The notes under the pieces were generated by a model. The model did not search any database and was not told where the DNA came from. It was given only the letters and a program-made list of their open reading frames with translations. 64,000 bases of DNA from an uncultured Bacteroidales bacterium. GTDB taxonomy: Bacteria > Bacteroidota > Bacteroidia > Bacteroidales > P3. Numbering within the stretch: the stretch's first letter is position 1; each line of letters opens with the position of its first letter. Shown here in pieces: positions 36,048-42,922 of this stretch. Location: contig CAJOIV010000022.1 in NCBI GenBank assembly GCA_905234665.1, positions 1 through 64,000 of the forward strand, written 5' to 3'. The position numbers and the translations under genes are program-made.

Positions 36048-36122
36048 GTGAATGTGAGAATGTGAGAATGTGTGAATGTGTGAGTGTGTGAATGTGTGAA
36101 TGTGTGAGTGTGTGAGTGAGTG
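36048..36122. repeat. Octamer simple-repeat tract upstream of porX
   Basis: About eight imperfect copies of GTGTGAAT fill the whole gap between the porX start and the stop of the dacB-like gene. A shorter tract of the same sequence is at 32532-32562. Confidence 0.85.
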
Positions 36123-37055
36123 TTAGAGCTTGGTAATCTCTTCGATGATGCCTTTAAGGACGAGGTTCATCTCCTCGCCAGAGCTGTCGTAGTTGTTGCT
36201 GATGACGGCGAAGCTGTAGAGTTTGCCGTCGGCGTTGGTGAAGTAGCCTGCATAGCCGCGCACGGAGGTCATGCAGCCGCCTTTCATGGCAAGGTGGCAA
36301 CGTTTGGCGACGCGGGGCAGTGCCTGGGTCTCGCCGGTCTGGGAGCTGAGGCCGAGAGAGCCGAGGAAGTCTTCAAAATAAGGCTGTCGCGCCACGGCGG
36401 AGAGGAACTGGCAGAGGAAGCGGCTGGTGACGTGGTTGTCGCGCGAGAGGCCGCTGCCGTCGACCATCTTGACCCCTTCAGGGTCGAGGCCCAATTCGCG
36501 GAAGTAGATGTCCATGAAGCGCTTGCCGTTGTCGTAGTTGCCCATGCCCTCCTGGTAGTAGCCGAGGTACTTGTAGATGGTCTCGGCGCAGAGGTTGTTG
36601 GAGGTGTAGTTGGTGAGGCGCGCGATGTCCTCGTAGCGGTAGGACTCGATGGTGTTGAGGTGGTTGACCTTCTTTGGGAGAGCCTTGACGGTGGCAGGGG
36701 TGCCAGCCACGGGGATGCCATGACTGTTAAGATAGCGGGTGAGCTGGTCGGCGAGGATGTAGGGGACCATGCGGTAGGAGTAGGACTTGACGATGCCGGG
36801 GACGATGAAAAGCAGGGTCCACAGGAAGAGGAAGAGCTTGGTCAGAAACATGGTGCCGACGCTGCGCCAGTAGGGGTGGAAGCCGCGCTTGAGCTCGCCC
36901 AGCTCCGCGGGCGCCTCGGCGTTGCGGAGGAAGAAGCTCTGGCAGCCGACCTCCAGCGGAGAGAACAGGAAGATCCGCACCAGGCCCGCCACCAGGGCGA
37001 CCACCAGCACGATGCCGCCGAGCACGAGGATCAGCGCGGTCATGGCCATTGCCAT
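36123..37055 (-). pseudogene. Chimeric frame: internal DUF975 fragment joined to the C-terminal half of PBP4
   Basis: 310 codons. Residues 1-100 are hydrophobic and read like the inside of a DUF975 membrane protein (FSPLEVGCQSFFLRN, GTMFLTKLFLFLWTLLFIVP, SYSYRMVPYILAD). From about residue 103 (36747) the sequence is the second half of a D-alanyl-D-alanine carboxypeptidase of the PBP4 type (LTRYLNSHGIPVAG, NHLNTIESYRYEDIARLTNY, MVDGSGLSRDNHVTSRFL, MKGGCMTSVRGYAGYF). Neither part has its natural beginning. The upstream half of PBP4 is the separate frame 37040-37558. A rearrangement or a mis-assembly. Confidence 0.75.
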
Positions 37056-37558
37056 GTGGGGTGGACGATCTCGTCGTCGTAGAGGGAGCCGTCGGTGTAG
37101 ATGTGGCCGTCGATGCGGCGGATGCCTTCGTTGCGGAGGTTCTCGGCGATTTGGAGGAAGAGGGTGTCGGGTGCGGTGCTCTTGAAACGTGCCGACCCGA
37201 GGAAGGGGTCGCCCTGTCCGATGATGTAGAGGTTGCCGTGGAGGACCCCCCGGTTGTCGATGGTGCCGCTGTAGACCATCTGGGTCTTGAAACGGAAGTC
37301 CTTGCCGAGGCGGCTGAATCCCGCCGCGGTGGTGAAGAGTTTGTTGAGGGCGGCGGGCAGGAGTGCGTGGTCGGCGTCGAGGGCGTAGAGGACGGTGTCG
37401 TCGGTGACATTGTAGACGCAGATGCTCAGAGAGGCGTGCGACATGAGGGGCTGGAGGCGTGCCCGACGCACGGAATAGTCAAGAAAATCGGTGTTCTGGC
37501 CCCATGTGGAGAGAGAGGCCAGGGTGAAAAGTACGGCGAGAAAGGATCGGATTCGCAT
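37040..37558 (-). pseudogene. dacB: N-terminal part of PBP4-type carboxypeptidase, truncated
   Basis: 172 residues: signal peptide (1-20, ending TWGQ), then LMSHASLSICVYNVTDDTVL and LLPAALNKLFTTAAGFSRLG. The second block is the SxxK region of PBP4, here with A-L-N-K where the family usually has SxxK, so the catalytic Ser itself appears replaced. It ends IVHPTWQWP and a TGA at 37040, where the DUF975-like sequence begins in another frame. Full PBP4 proteins are about 450-480 residues. It starts 3 nt after the engB stop. Probably non-functional as shown. Confidence 0.75.
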
Positions 37559-37561
37559 GTT

Positions 37562-38170
37562 CTAATGTTCAGTTTTCAGGTTCTCGTTGATGGTATCGAT
37601 AAAGTCCAGCACATGGTCGCGGCCGTAGCCAGTGGCGGACGATGTGAGGAACATCATGGGAGGTTCCTCCCAGGTCTTGGAGAGGATGGATTTGTAGTTG
37701 TTGACGATGGCGGCGATTTCGCGTTGCTTCTGTTTGTCGGTCTTGGTGAAGATGATGCTGAGCGGGATGCCGTTGGCACCGAGGAAGTTGATAAATTCGA
37801 GGTCGATGGCTTGCGGGGGGATGCGCGAGTCGACCAGCACGAAGACGTTGGTGAGCTGCTCGCGGTGGAGCATGTAGTTGGAAATCATCTTCTGCCAGGT
37901 TCCGCGGTTGGATTTGGAAGTGCGGGCGTAGCCGTAGCCGGGGAGGTCGACAAGGTGCCATTCATCATTGATGAGGAAATGGTTGATGAGTTGTGTCTTG
38001 CCGGGTTGGGAACTGGTCTTGGCAAGGCCTTTGACCCCCGTCAGCATGTTGATGAGTGAAGACTTGCCCACGTTGCTGCGTCCGATGAAGGCATACTCGG
38101 GGAGGCTCGAGTCGGGGCATTTGCGGTAGTCGCTGTTGCTGATGACAAAAGTGGCTTTCCTTATCTTCAT
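37562..38170 (-). CDS. engB: Ribosome biogenesis GTPase EngB/YsxC
   Basis: 202 residues. G1 [13 protein letters not shown]2 region [13 protein letters not shown]3 DLPGYGYA, G4 FTKTDKQ and G5-like TSSATGYG are all in order. It takes part in assembly of the large ribosomal subunit. The start overlaps the glsB stop by ATGA (38167-38170). Confidence 0.93.
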   Translation of the reverse strand: MKIRKATFVISNSDYRKCPDSSLPEYAFIGRSNVGKSSLINMLTGVKGLAKTSSQPGKTQLINHFLINDEWHLVDLPGYGYARTSKSNRGTWQKMISNYMLHREQLTNVFVLVDSRIPPQAIDLEFINFLGANGIPLSIIFTKTDKQKQREIAAIVNNYKSILSKTWEEPPMMFLTSSATGYGRDHVLDFIDTINENLKTEH

Positions 38171-39282
38171 TCTTCTTCGGGCTTGTCGGTTTTGGATTTG
38201 TGTTTAGGAGTGAATCTCTTGTTGCGGCGCTTCATGTCGCGGAGGCTGTTCAGCTCGGCCATCTCATCCTCGTTGACGGTTTTCCACCAAGGGAGTCTCT
38301 TGGGGTTGATGCGGAAGAGGTTGATGCGGTCGAAGAGACGGTTGCGCTTCTCGTAGGTCCCGAAATAGCGGGAGTGCTTTTCGGGGTGTATGTCGCGTAC
38401 CTTGACGAGGATGCCGAGTTCGTAGGTGTTGCCGAAGTCGGCGTCGAAGATGGTGCCGAAGTAGCGCATGGAGGTGGAGAGGTTCATGTAGGCCGAGATG
38501 AGGGCGGGGACGTGGTGTCCCATCTCGCGCACGTTGCGTTGGAGGATTTGGAAGTCCTCCTTGTAGTTGCGGCCGGTGAAGAGGGTGTCGAGCCTGTTGA
38601 GGTCGGTCTGGATGGGAACAGGGTCGTGGGGCCACACCAGGCCATCGCGGTCGGGGAAGTGTTTGCGATAGAAGTAGCATATCATGTCGCGAGCCTCGAC
38701 GGGAAGGGTGGTGTAGGTGGTAATCTTGCCGAAGTAGTAGTGAGTCTCAGGAATTTCCACGGCGATGGCCGCGAGGCCGTCCCAGAGATTGTCGAGAGAG
38801 TACATCCCCTTGCGCAGGTTGTTGCTGGGTTGGTAGGCGGGCTGCACGAAGGCGCGACCCAGCTCAAGGGTGAAGGGCAGGATATTGTGGGTGAACATTT
38901 CGGAGTAGTCGTAGAACTCGGCCGAGGGGGTGTCGTAGCGGCCATCCACTGTGATGCGCATGTTGGAACCGTGGATGAAACGGTAGCCGCCGACAATCTC
39001 CTCCTCTTCGGGGTCCCAGACGAGGAGCTGTTTGAAGCAGTAGGGCTCGGGGAGGGTGTCGAAACGGTCGATGTCGACCTCCTTGCCGGTGCCGCCGCCT
39101 TCGAGGACATAGCTCAGTTCGCGCAGGCGCCCTATTTCGCGCATGACGTTGGGCGACTGGCGGGCGGTGGTGACGTATATCTCCTTGTTGCCAAAGTTGG
39201 TCTTGCGGAGGAAGTTCTTGCGTTTCAGCTCTTCTTTGATGAGGCCGCGGTTGACTGGCGGGATGATGTATGATGTGTCCAT
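38167..39282 (-). CDS. glsB: GNAT-type N-acyltransferase for glycine lipid synthesis (GlsB-like)
   Basis: 371 residues. The central part has the long-chain N-acyltransferase pattern ([60 protein letters not shown]), as in OlsB-type enzymes. In Bacteroides thetaiotaomicron the adjacent glsB and glsA genes make glycine lipids: GlsB N-acylates glycine with a 3-hydroxy fatty acid and GlsA adds the second acyl chain. The same pairing here (glsA upstream at 39354-40235) supports the call. The C-terminal tail is Lys-rich. The ATG at 39282 starts the conserved [15 protein letters not shown]; the longer frame is low complexity. Confidence 0.8.
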   Translation of the reverse strand: MDTSYIIPPVNRGLIKEELKRKNFLRKTNFGNKEIYVTTARQSPNVMREIGRLRELSYVLEGGGTGKEVDIDRFDTLPEPYCFKQLLVWDPEEEEIVGGYRFIHGSNMRITVDGRYDTPSAEFYDYSEMFTHNILPFTLELGRAFVQPAYQPSNNLRKGMYSLDNLWDGLAAIAVEIPETHYYFGKITTYTTLPVEARDMICYFYRKHFPDRDGLVWPHDPVPIQTDLNRLDTLFTGRNYKEDFQILQRNVREMGHHVPALISAYMNLSTSMRYFGTIFDADFGNTYELGILVKVRDIHPEKHSRYFGTYEKRNRLFDRINLFRINPKRLPWWKTVNEDEMAELNSLRDMKRRNKRFTPKHKSKTDKPEEE

Positions 39283-39353
39283 GTTGGATGGCGTTTGTAG
39301 TCGATAGAGTGGATAGATTTGATAGATGCGATAGGGTGGATAGAGAAGGGTTC
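39283..39353. repeat. GATAGA-type simple repeat between glsA and glsB
   Basis: The 71-bp gap is largely a degenerate repeat of GATAGA/GATAG units (GTCGATAGAGTGGATAGA, TTGATAGATGCGATAG, GTGGATAGAG). Confidence 0.6.
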
Positions 39354-40235
39354 TTAGCACGTAGTGCTTAAAAAGGTTTCGTCGGGGTTGTCCTTGAGCC
39401 GGTAGATGTAGTCCTTGACCAACTGGGTCCACTCCTTGGGGGTGTGGCGGTCGTCGAAGGTGGAGTAGGGGATGGGTTTGCCGATGATGAGCCGCAGGCG
39501 CTTTCCGCGCTGGCGGAACATCTCGTCGGGCAGGAGCGCCATCTCGAAGTTGAACTTGATGCCCAACCGTTCACGGAGACGGGCCAGATTGTAAAACCGG
39601 CGGCTGTTCTGTGCGTCGAAGAAGAAAGGCACCACGTCGCGGTGGTATTTGATGGCCTTCTTGATGAAGGTGGGTTTCCATTCCAGATCGCGTATGACGC
39701 CGCCTTTCTGTTTGCGCGAGCAGAGACCTGCAGGGAAGTAGAGGAGCATGTTCTGGGCGGCGAAGGCGGCCTCGATGCCCTGGGCGTTGGACGAGTTGCG
39801 GTGCACCTTGTCGATGGGTACAAAGAGGGGCTTCAGCTGTGGGATGTAGAGCAGGAAGTCGTTCACCGGGAAGAGAATGTCCTGGCGGTAGTGGCCAATG
39901 GCGCCCATGAGGGCCAGTCCGTCGGGGCCGCCGAGGGGGTGGTTGCCCGCCACGATGGGGAAGCCATCGGTGGGGATGTTGCCCTCGTTCACCACCTCGA
40001 TGTTGATGTTGAGGTCGTACTTGCCGTTCCCCTCCAAAAAGGCGTGAACGAAGTCCATTCCCATCTTGTCGCGATGGTTGTAAATGGTGCCGTTAATCTC
40101 GTCGATGTGCAAAATGCGCTCCATGAAATGCAGGACGAACTTGGGCAGCTTGACGTTCTTTTTGGCGAGAATACGTTCGAGGTCAACGTAGTTCTCGGTG
40201 ATATTGAGGGCTGTATTATTGTTGGTTTCTTTCAT
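39354..40235 (-). CDS. glsA: O-acyltransferase for glycine lipid synthesis (GlsA-like, PlsC family)
   Basis: 293 residues. The acyltransferase His/Asp motif is in AGNHPLGGPDGLALMG, followed by LKPLFVPIDKVHRN and a block around YFPAGLCSRKQKGGVIRDLE that fits motif III. C-terminal LRLIIGKPIPYSTFD corresponds to motif IV. First gene of a run glsA-glsB-engB-dacB-porX on the minus strand; -7 box at 40258-40265. The glycine-lipid role is taken from the paired glsB homologue. Confidence 0.8.
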   Translation of the reverse strand: MKETNNNTALNITENYVDLERILAKKNVKLPKFVLHFMERILHIDEINGTIYNHRDKMGMDFVHAFLEGNGKYDLNINIEVVNEGNIPTDGFPIVAGNHPLGGPDGLALMGAIGHYRQDILFPVNDFLLYIPQLKPLFVPIDKVHRNSSNAQGIEAAFAAQNMLLYFPAGLCSRKQKGGVIRDLEWKPTFIKKAIKYHRDVVPFFFDAQNSRRFYNLARLRERLGIKFNFEMALLPDEMFRQRGKRLRLIIGKPIPYSTFDDRHTPKEWTQLVKDYIYRLKDNPDETFLSTTC

Positions 40236-40257
40236 GTCCGCTATAGGTTAGAACGTG

Positions 40258-40265
40258 CAAAGATA
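40258..40265 (-). promoter_or_regulatory. Promoter -7 box for glsA
   Basis: Minus-strand TATCTTTG 23 nt upstream of the ATG at 40235. Confidence 0.65.
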
Positions 40266-40534
40266 CGAATAATTATTGAGATAAACGCATTCCGAGGGAA
40301 AATATTTTCTTCCTTTGCAGGAAAAAATCCTCCACCTGTCTCTCTCCTGCCCCAAAGGGGTGCTTCCCTTGCCGGAATTTGTCTCCTCGGGAGATGCTGA
40401 AATCGTGTTCTCCGGTCCCCGAAAAAGGCCTTTTTGCAGATGCAGAATGCCTTCGGACGATGATTGGGGGAATAAATATCAGATTGGGAAATAGTGAGTT
40501 GCGGCGTTGAAGAAAAAAAAAGAGGCGGGAAGCA
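40266..40534. other. Gene-free stretch before rpmG
   Basis: Apart from the two flanking promoters I see no credible gene, tRNA or strong hairpin here. Confidence 0.5.
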
Positions 40535-40564
40535 TTGTTATATCAAAAAAAAGTAGTACTTTTG
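40535..40564 (+). promoter_or_regulatory. Promoter of rpmG
   Basis: TTG (40535-40537), 19 nt, TACTTTTG (40557-40564), a full consensus match; leader of about 90 nt to the ATG. Confidence 0.85.
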
Positions 40565-40659
40565 CACCCGCTTTTGAGAGCCGGAATGTGGATTGTCGAT
40601 GCTCCTTCCGCACCCCGCACAAAGGCACAACAGGTAAACGAAAAAACAGAATAAACGAT

Positions 40660-40848
40660 ATGGCAAAGAAGAACAAAGACGCACGCGTGCAGGTTATCCT
40701 CGAATGCACCGAGCAGAAGAACAGCGGTGTTCCCGGCATGAGCCGTTACGTCACCACCAAGAACAAAAAGAACACCCCCGAGCGCCTCGAGCTCAAGAAG
40801 TACAACCCGTACTTGAAGAAAATGACCGTCCACAAAGAAATCAAATAA
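40660..40848 (+). CDS. rpmG: Ribosomal protein bL33
   Basis: 62 residues beginning [20 protein letters not shown], with [20 protein letters not shown] as expected for bL33. It lacks the four zinc-binding Cys. The ATG at 40660 is the family start; the frame is open upstream into the leader. rpmB (L28), often next to it in this phylum, is not present here. Confidence 0.95.
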   Translation: MAKKNKDARVQVILECTEQKNSGVPGMSRYVTTKNKKNTPERLELKKYNPYLKKMTVHKEIK

Positions 40849-40869
40849 CAGAATAGGAGACCTTGAACT

Positions 40870-41025
40870 ATGGCAAAGAAAGTTGTTGCAACCCTGAAAA
40901 CCTCCACGGGCAAGAGCTATGCAAAAGTGATTCGGATGGTTCGCTCTCCGAAGACCAACGCCTACACCTTTGAGGAGACCATCGTCGCCTCCGACAGCGT
41001 GCAGGAGTTCCTGAAGAAGAAATAA
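40870..41025 (+). CDS. DUF4295 small ribosome-associated-type protein
   Basis: 51 residues: MAKKVVATLKTSTGKSYAKV, then VRSPKTNAYTFEETIV and EFLKKK. DUF4295 proteins of this size directly follow rpmG across the Bacteroidota, as here (21-nt gap). Small and basic, probably ribosome-associated; function not established. Followed by a strong terminator. Confidence 0.9.
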   Translation: MAKKVVATLKTSTGKSYAKVIRMVRSPKTNAYTFEETIVASDSVQEFLKKK

Positions 41026-41070
41026 TCATCCCACAGGAAGAAATACTTTTTTTCATACGCTTTTGTTTTG

Positions 41071-41098
41071 CCTCCGTCGAAAGACGGAGGTTTTTTTC
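41071..41098 (+). terminator. Terminator of the rpmG-DUF4295 unit
   Basis: CCTCCGTC-GAAA-GACGGAGG followed by seven T. Its end touches the stop codon of the convergent gene at 41098-41736. Confidence 0.93.
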
Positions 41099-41736
41099 TA
41101 TTCCTTGTTGACCTTGCGCTTGAACCATTCGACGAATTCGGGGAGGTCGTCGAGGGGACGGAAGCCGGCCTTGAAGGGCTCCTTGGGCATGGGACAGATG
41201 TCGACATAGCCGATGAGAGTGGTGCAGTCGAACTCGCCGAGGAGGGCCTCCAGGGTGACGTAGACTCCCACGAGGAGGTCGTCGCCTTCGGGGTCGTCGG
41301 TCTTGGGAACGTAGCCCGCCGGCAGGTCGGGGAGGGCGACGCGGAGGCCGATGATGTCGGGTTCCTCGTCGCTTTCGAGCTGGAGGAAGGCCATCTTGGC
41401 AGTCTCGAAACGGTAGCGGTCGAAGACCACGCGCAGGTTTTTGCCTTTGGGCTGGCGGAAGGCGATGAACTCCCACCAGTCGATGTCGGGGGCGTTGTCG
41501 ACGAGCTCGACGACATAACGGAAGAGGTCGAAGTCGCCTTCGGCACTGATGGTGAGGGTGCGCCCGTTGGCGGTCTGCTCGCCTACCTCGCAGGTGAGGC
41601 CGTCGCAGTAGGCGGTGAGCTGTTGCTGCATCTCGTCGAGGAGGCTCTTGCGGGAGGCTTCGTCGAGGTCGTTGAGCATGGTGAGAGATTCACTGTGGGC
41701 CGTGAACCAGGACCAGAAAATATCGGGGGTATTCAT
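41098..41736 (-). CDS. Conserved hypothetical protein
   Basis: 212 residues starting MNTPDIFWSWFTAHSESLTM. Helical N-terminus, then alpha/beta segments with DWWEFIAFRQPKGKNLRVVF and LVGVYVTLEALLGEFD; no signal peptide or membrane span. The layout recalls conserved cytoplasmic Bacteroidota proteins of unknown role. It lies 11 nt after murB and probably shares its transcript. The ATG at 41736 was preferred over an Arg/Pro-rich extension. Confidence 0.75.
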   Translation of the reverse strand: MNTPDIFWSWFTAHSESLTMLNDLDEASRKSLLDEMQQQLTAYCDGLTCEVGEQTANGRTLTISAEGDFDLFRYVVELVDNAPDIDWWEFIAFRQPKGKNLRVVFDRYRFETAKMAFLQLESDEEPDIIGLRVALPDLPAGYVPKTDDPEGDDLLVGVYVTLEALLGEFDCTTLIGYVDICPMPKEPFKAGFRPLDDLPEFVEWFKRKVNKE

Positions 41737-41747
41737 AGATGGAAGAA

Positions 41748-42761
41748 TTAGATGATGATTGCTTCGGGGGTGAGGGTGACGCCGTATTTGGCGCGGACGT
41801 CGGCGATGATGGCGTCGGAGAGGGCGACGACTTCGTCGCCGCTGCAGCCGCCGCGGTTGACGAGGACGAGGGCCTGCTTCTCGTAGACGCCGGCACGGCC
41901 GAGACTGCGGCCTTTCCATCCGGCATGCTCGATGAGCCATCCGGCGGCCAGCTTATAGCCGTCGGCGACGGGGAAGGCGACGATGTCGGGGTGCTGGGCG
42001 CGGAGGGTCTCGTACTGTTCAGTGGTGACGACAGGGTTCTTGAAGAAGCTGCCGGCGCTTCCGGTCTCTTCGGGACGGGGCAGTTTGCTCCAGCGGAGGG
42101 CGGCGATGGTGTCGGCCAGCTGGACGGGAGTGGGGGAGGGCAGCCCCGCCGCCGTGAGGGCTTCGGCGATGGCGCGGTAGCCGAGGTTGGGGGCGAAGGT
42201 GCGGGAGAGGCGGAAGACGACGGAGGTCACAATAAACTGTCCTGCGGCCTCGTGCTTGAAGATGCTGTCGCGGTAGCCGAAGTGGCACTCGGCGTTGCTA
42301 AAGGTGTGCTCATGGCCTGTGGCGAGCTCGACGGTGTGGACCTCATGGATGATGTCCTTGGCCTCGATGCCGTAGGCTCCGACATTCTGCACGGGGGCGG
42401 CACCCACGGTGCCGGGGATGGCCACGAGGTTCTCGGCGCCATGCCAGCCCTGCGCGATGCAGTGACGGACGAAGTCGTCCCACACTTCGCCGGCGGCGGC
42501 CTCGACCAGCAGGTCGTCGCCGTGTTCTTTGACAAGACGGATGCCGCGGTTGGCCATGTGGAGGACAGTGCCGGGGAAGTGACGCGTGAAGACCATGTTG
42601 CTGCCTGCGCCGACTATTAGTAATTGAGAATTGAGAATTGAGAATTGAGAATTAAGGATGTCGTGAAGTTCATCGACATCGTGTATCTCGATGTAGCGGT
42701 CGGCGGTGGCTGGGAGGCCGAAGGTGTTGGGTACCCGGTGTCCGGGCTGACATTCTTTCAT
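41748..42761 (-). CDS. murB: UDP-N-acetylenolpyruvoylglucosamine reductase with repeat-coded insert
   Basis: 337 residues. It reduces UDP-GlcNAc-enolpyruvate to UDP-MurNAc in peptidoglycan synthesis. FAD-binding motif VGAGSNMVF; IPGTVGAAPVQNVGAYGIE; FGYRDSIFK; and the catalytic-serine segment GSAGSFFKNP. Residues 35-46 (ILNSQFSILNSQ) are an insert just before the VGAGSN strand, coded by the heptanucleotide array at 42621-42653. The start MKECQPGHR at 42761 is preferred over 42815, whose extra residues come from a spacer repeat. Palindromic element C lies upstream. Confidence 0.92.
   Translation of the reverse strand: MKECQPGHRVPNTFGLPATADRYIEIHDVDELHDILNSQFSILNSQLLIVGAGSNMVFTRHFPGTVLHMANRGIRLVKEHGDDLLVEAAAGEVWDDFVRHCIAQGWHGAENLVAIPGTVGAAPVQNVGAYGIEAKDIIHEVHTVELATGHEHTFSNAECHFGYRDSIFKHEAAGQFIVTSVVFRLSRTFAPNLGYRAIAEALTAAGLPSPTPVQLADTIAALRWSKLPRPEETGSAGSFFKNPVVTTEQYETLRAQHPDIVAFPVADGYKLAAGWLIEHAGWKGRSLGRAGVYEKQALVLVNRGGCSGDEVVALSDAIIADVRAKYGVTLTPEAIII
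42621..42653 (-). repeat. Heptanucleotide array AATT(CTCAATT)4, copy 3, in murB
   Basis: Coding-strand sequence AATT plus four CTCAATT units, read LNSQFSILNSQ. Same number of units as the copies at 21774 and 32792. Confidence 0.92.
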
Positions 42762-42786
42762 TTGAGGGTTTTGAGTTTTGGGCTTT

Positions 42787-42885
42787 GACACACTCCTCCG
42801 GTCCTTCTTTCGCACTAGGCTCTGCCCGAAATGCCACTGGCATTTCTCTTCCTAACTTAGGGGAGGAACTGACTGCCGCGGTCAG
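42787..42885 (+). repeat. Palindromic interspersed element, copy C (divergent)
   Basis: It shares the left end TTGACACACTCCTCCG, the right inner arm TAACTTAGGGGAGGA and the right end GCGGTCA with copies A and B, but the middle is replaced by a longer segment with its own hairpin (AAATGCC-ACT-GGCATTT). It lies between murB and the patatin-like gene, next to a TTTGAGGGTTTTGAG-type simple repeat (42761-42786). Confidence 0.75.
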
Positions 42886-42922
42886 TGGAGGAGAGGGGGT
42901 ACTGCCATTTTAGTTTTTAATT

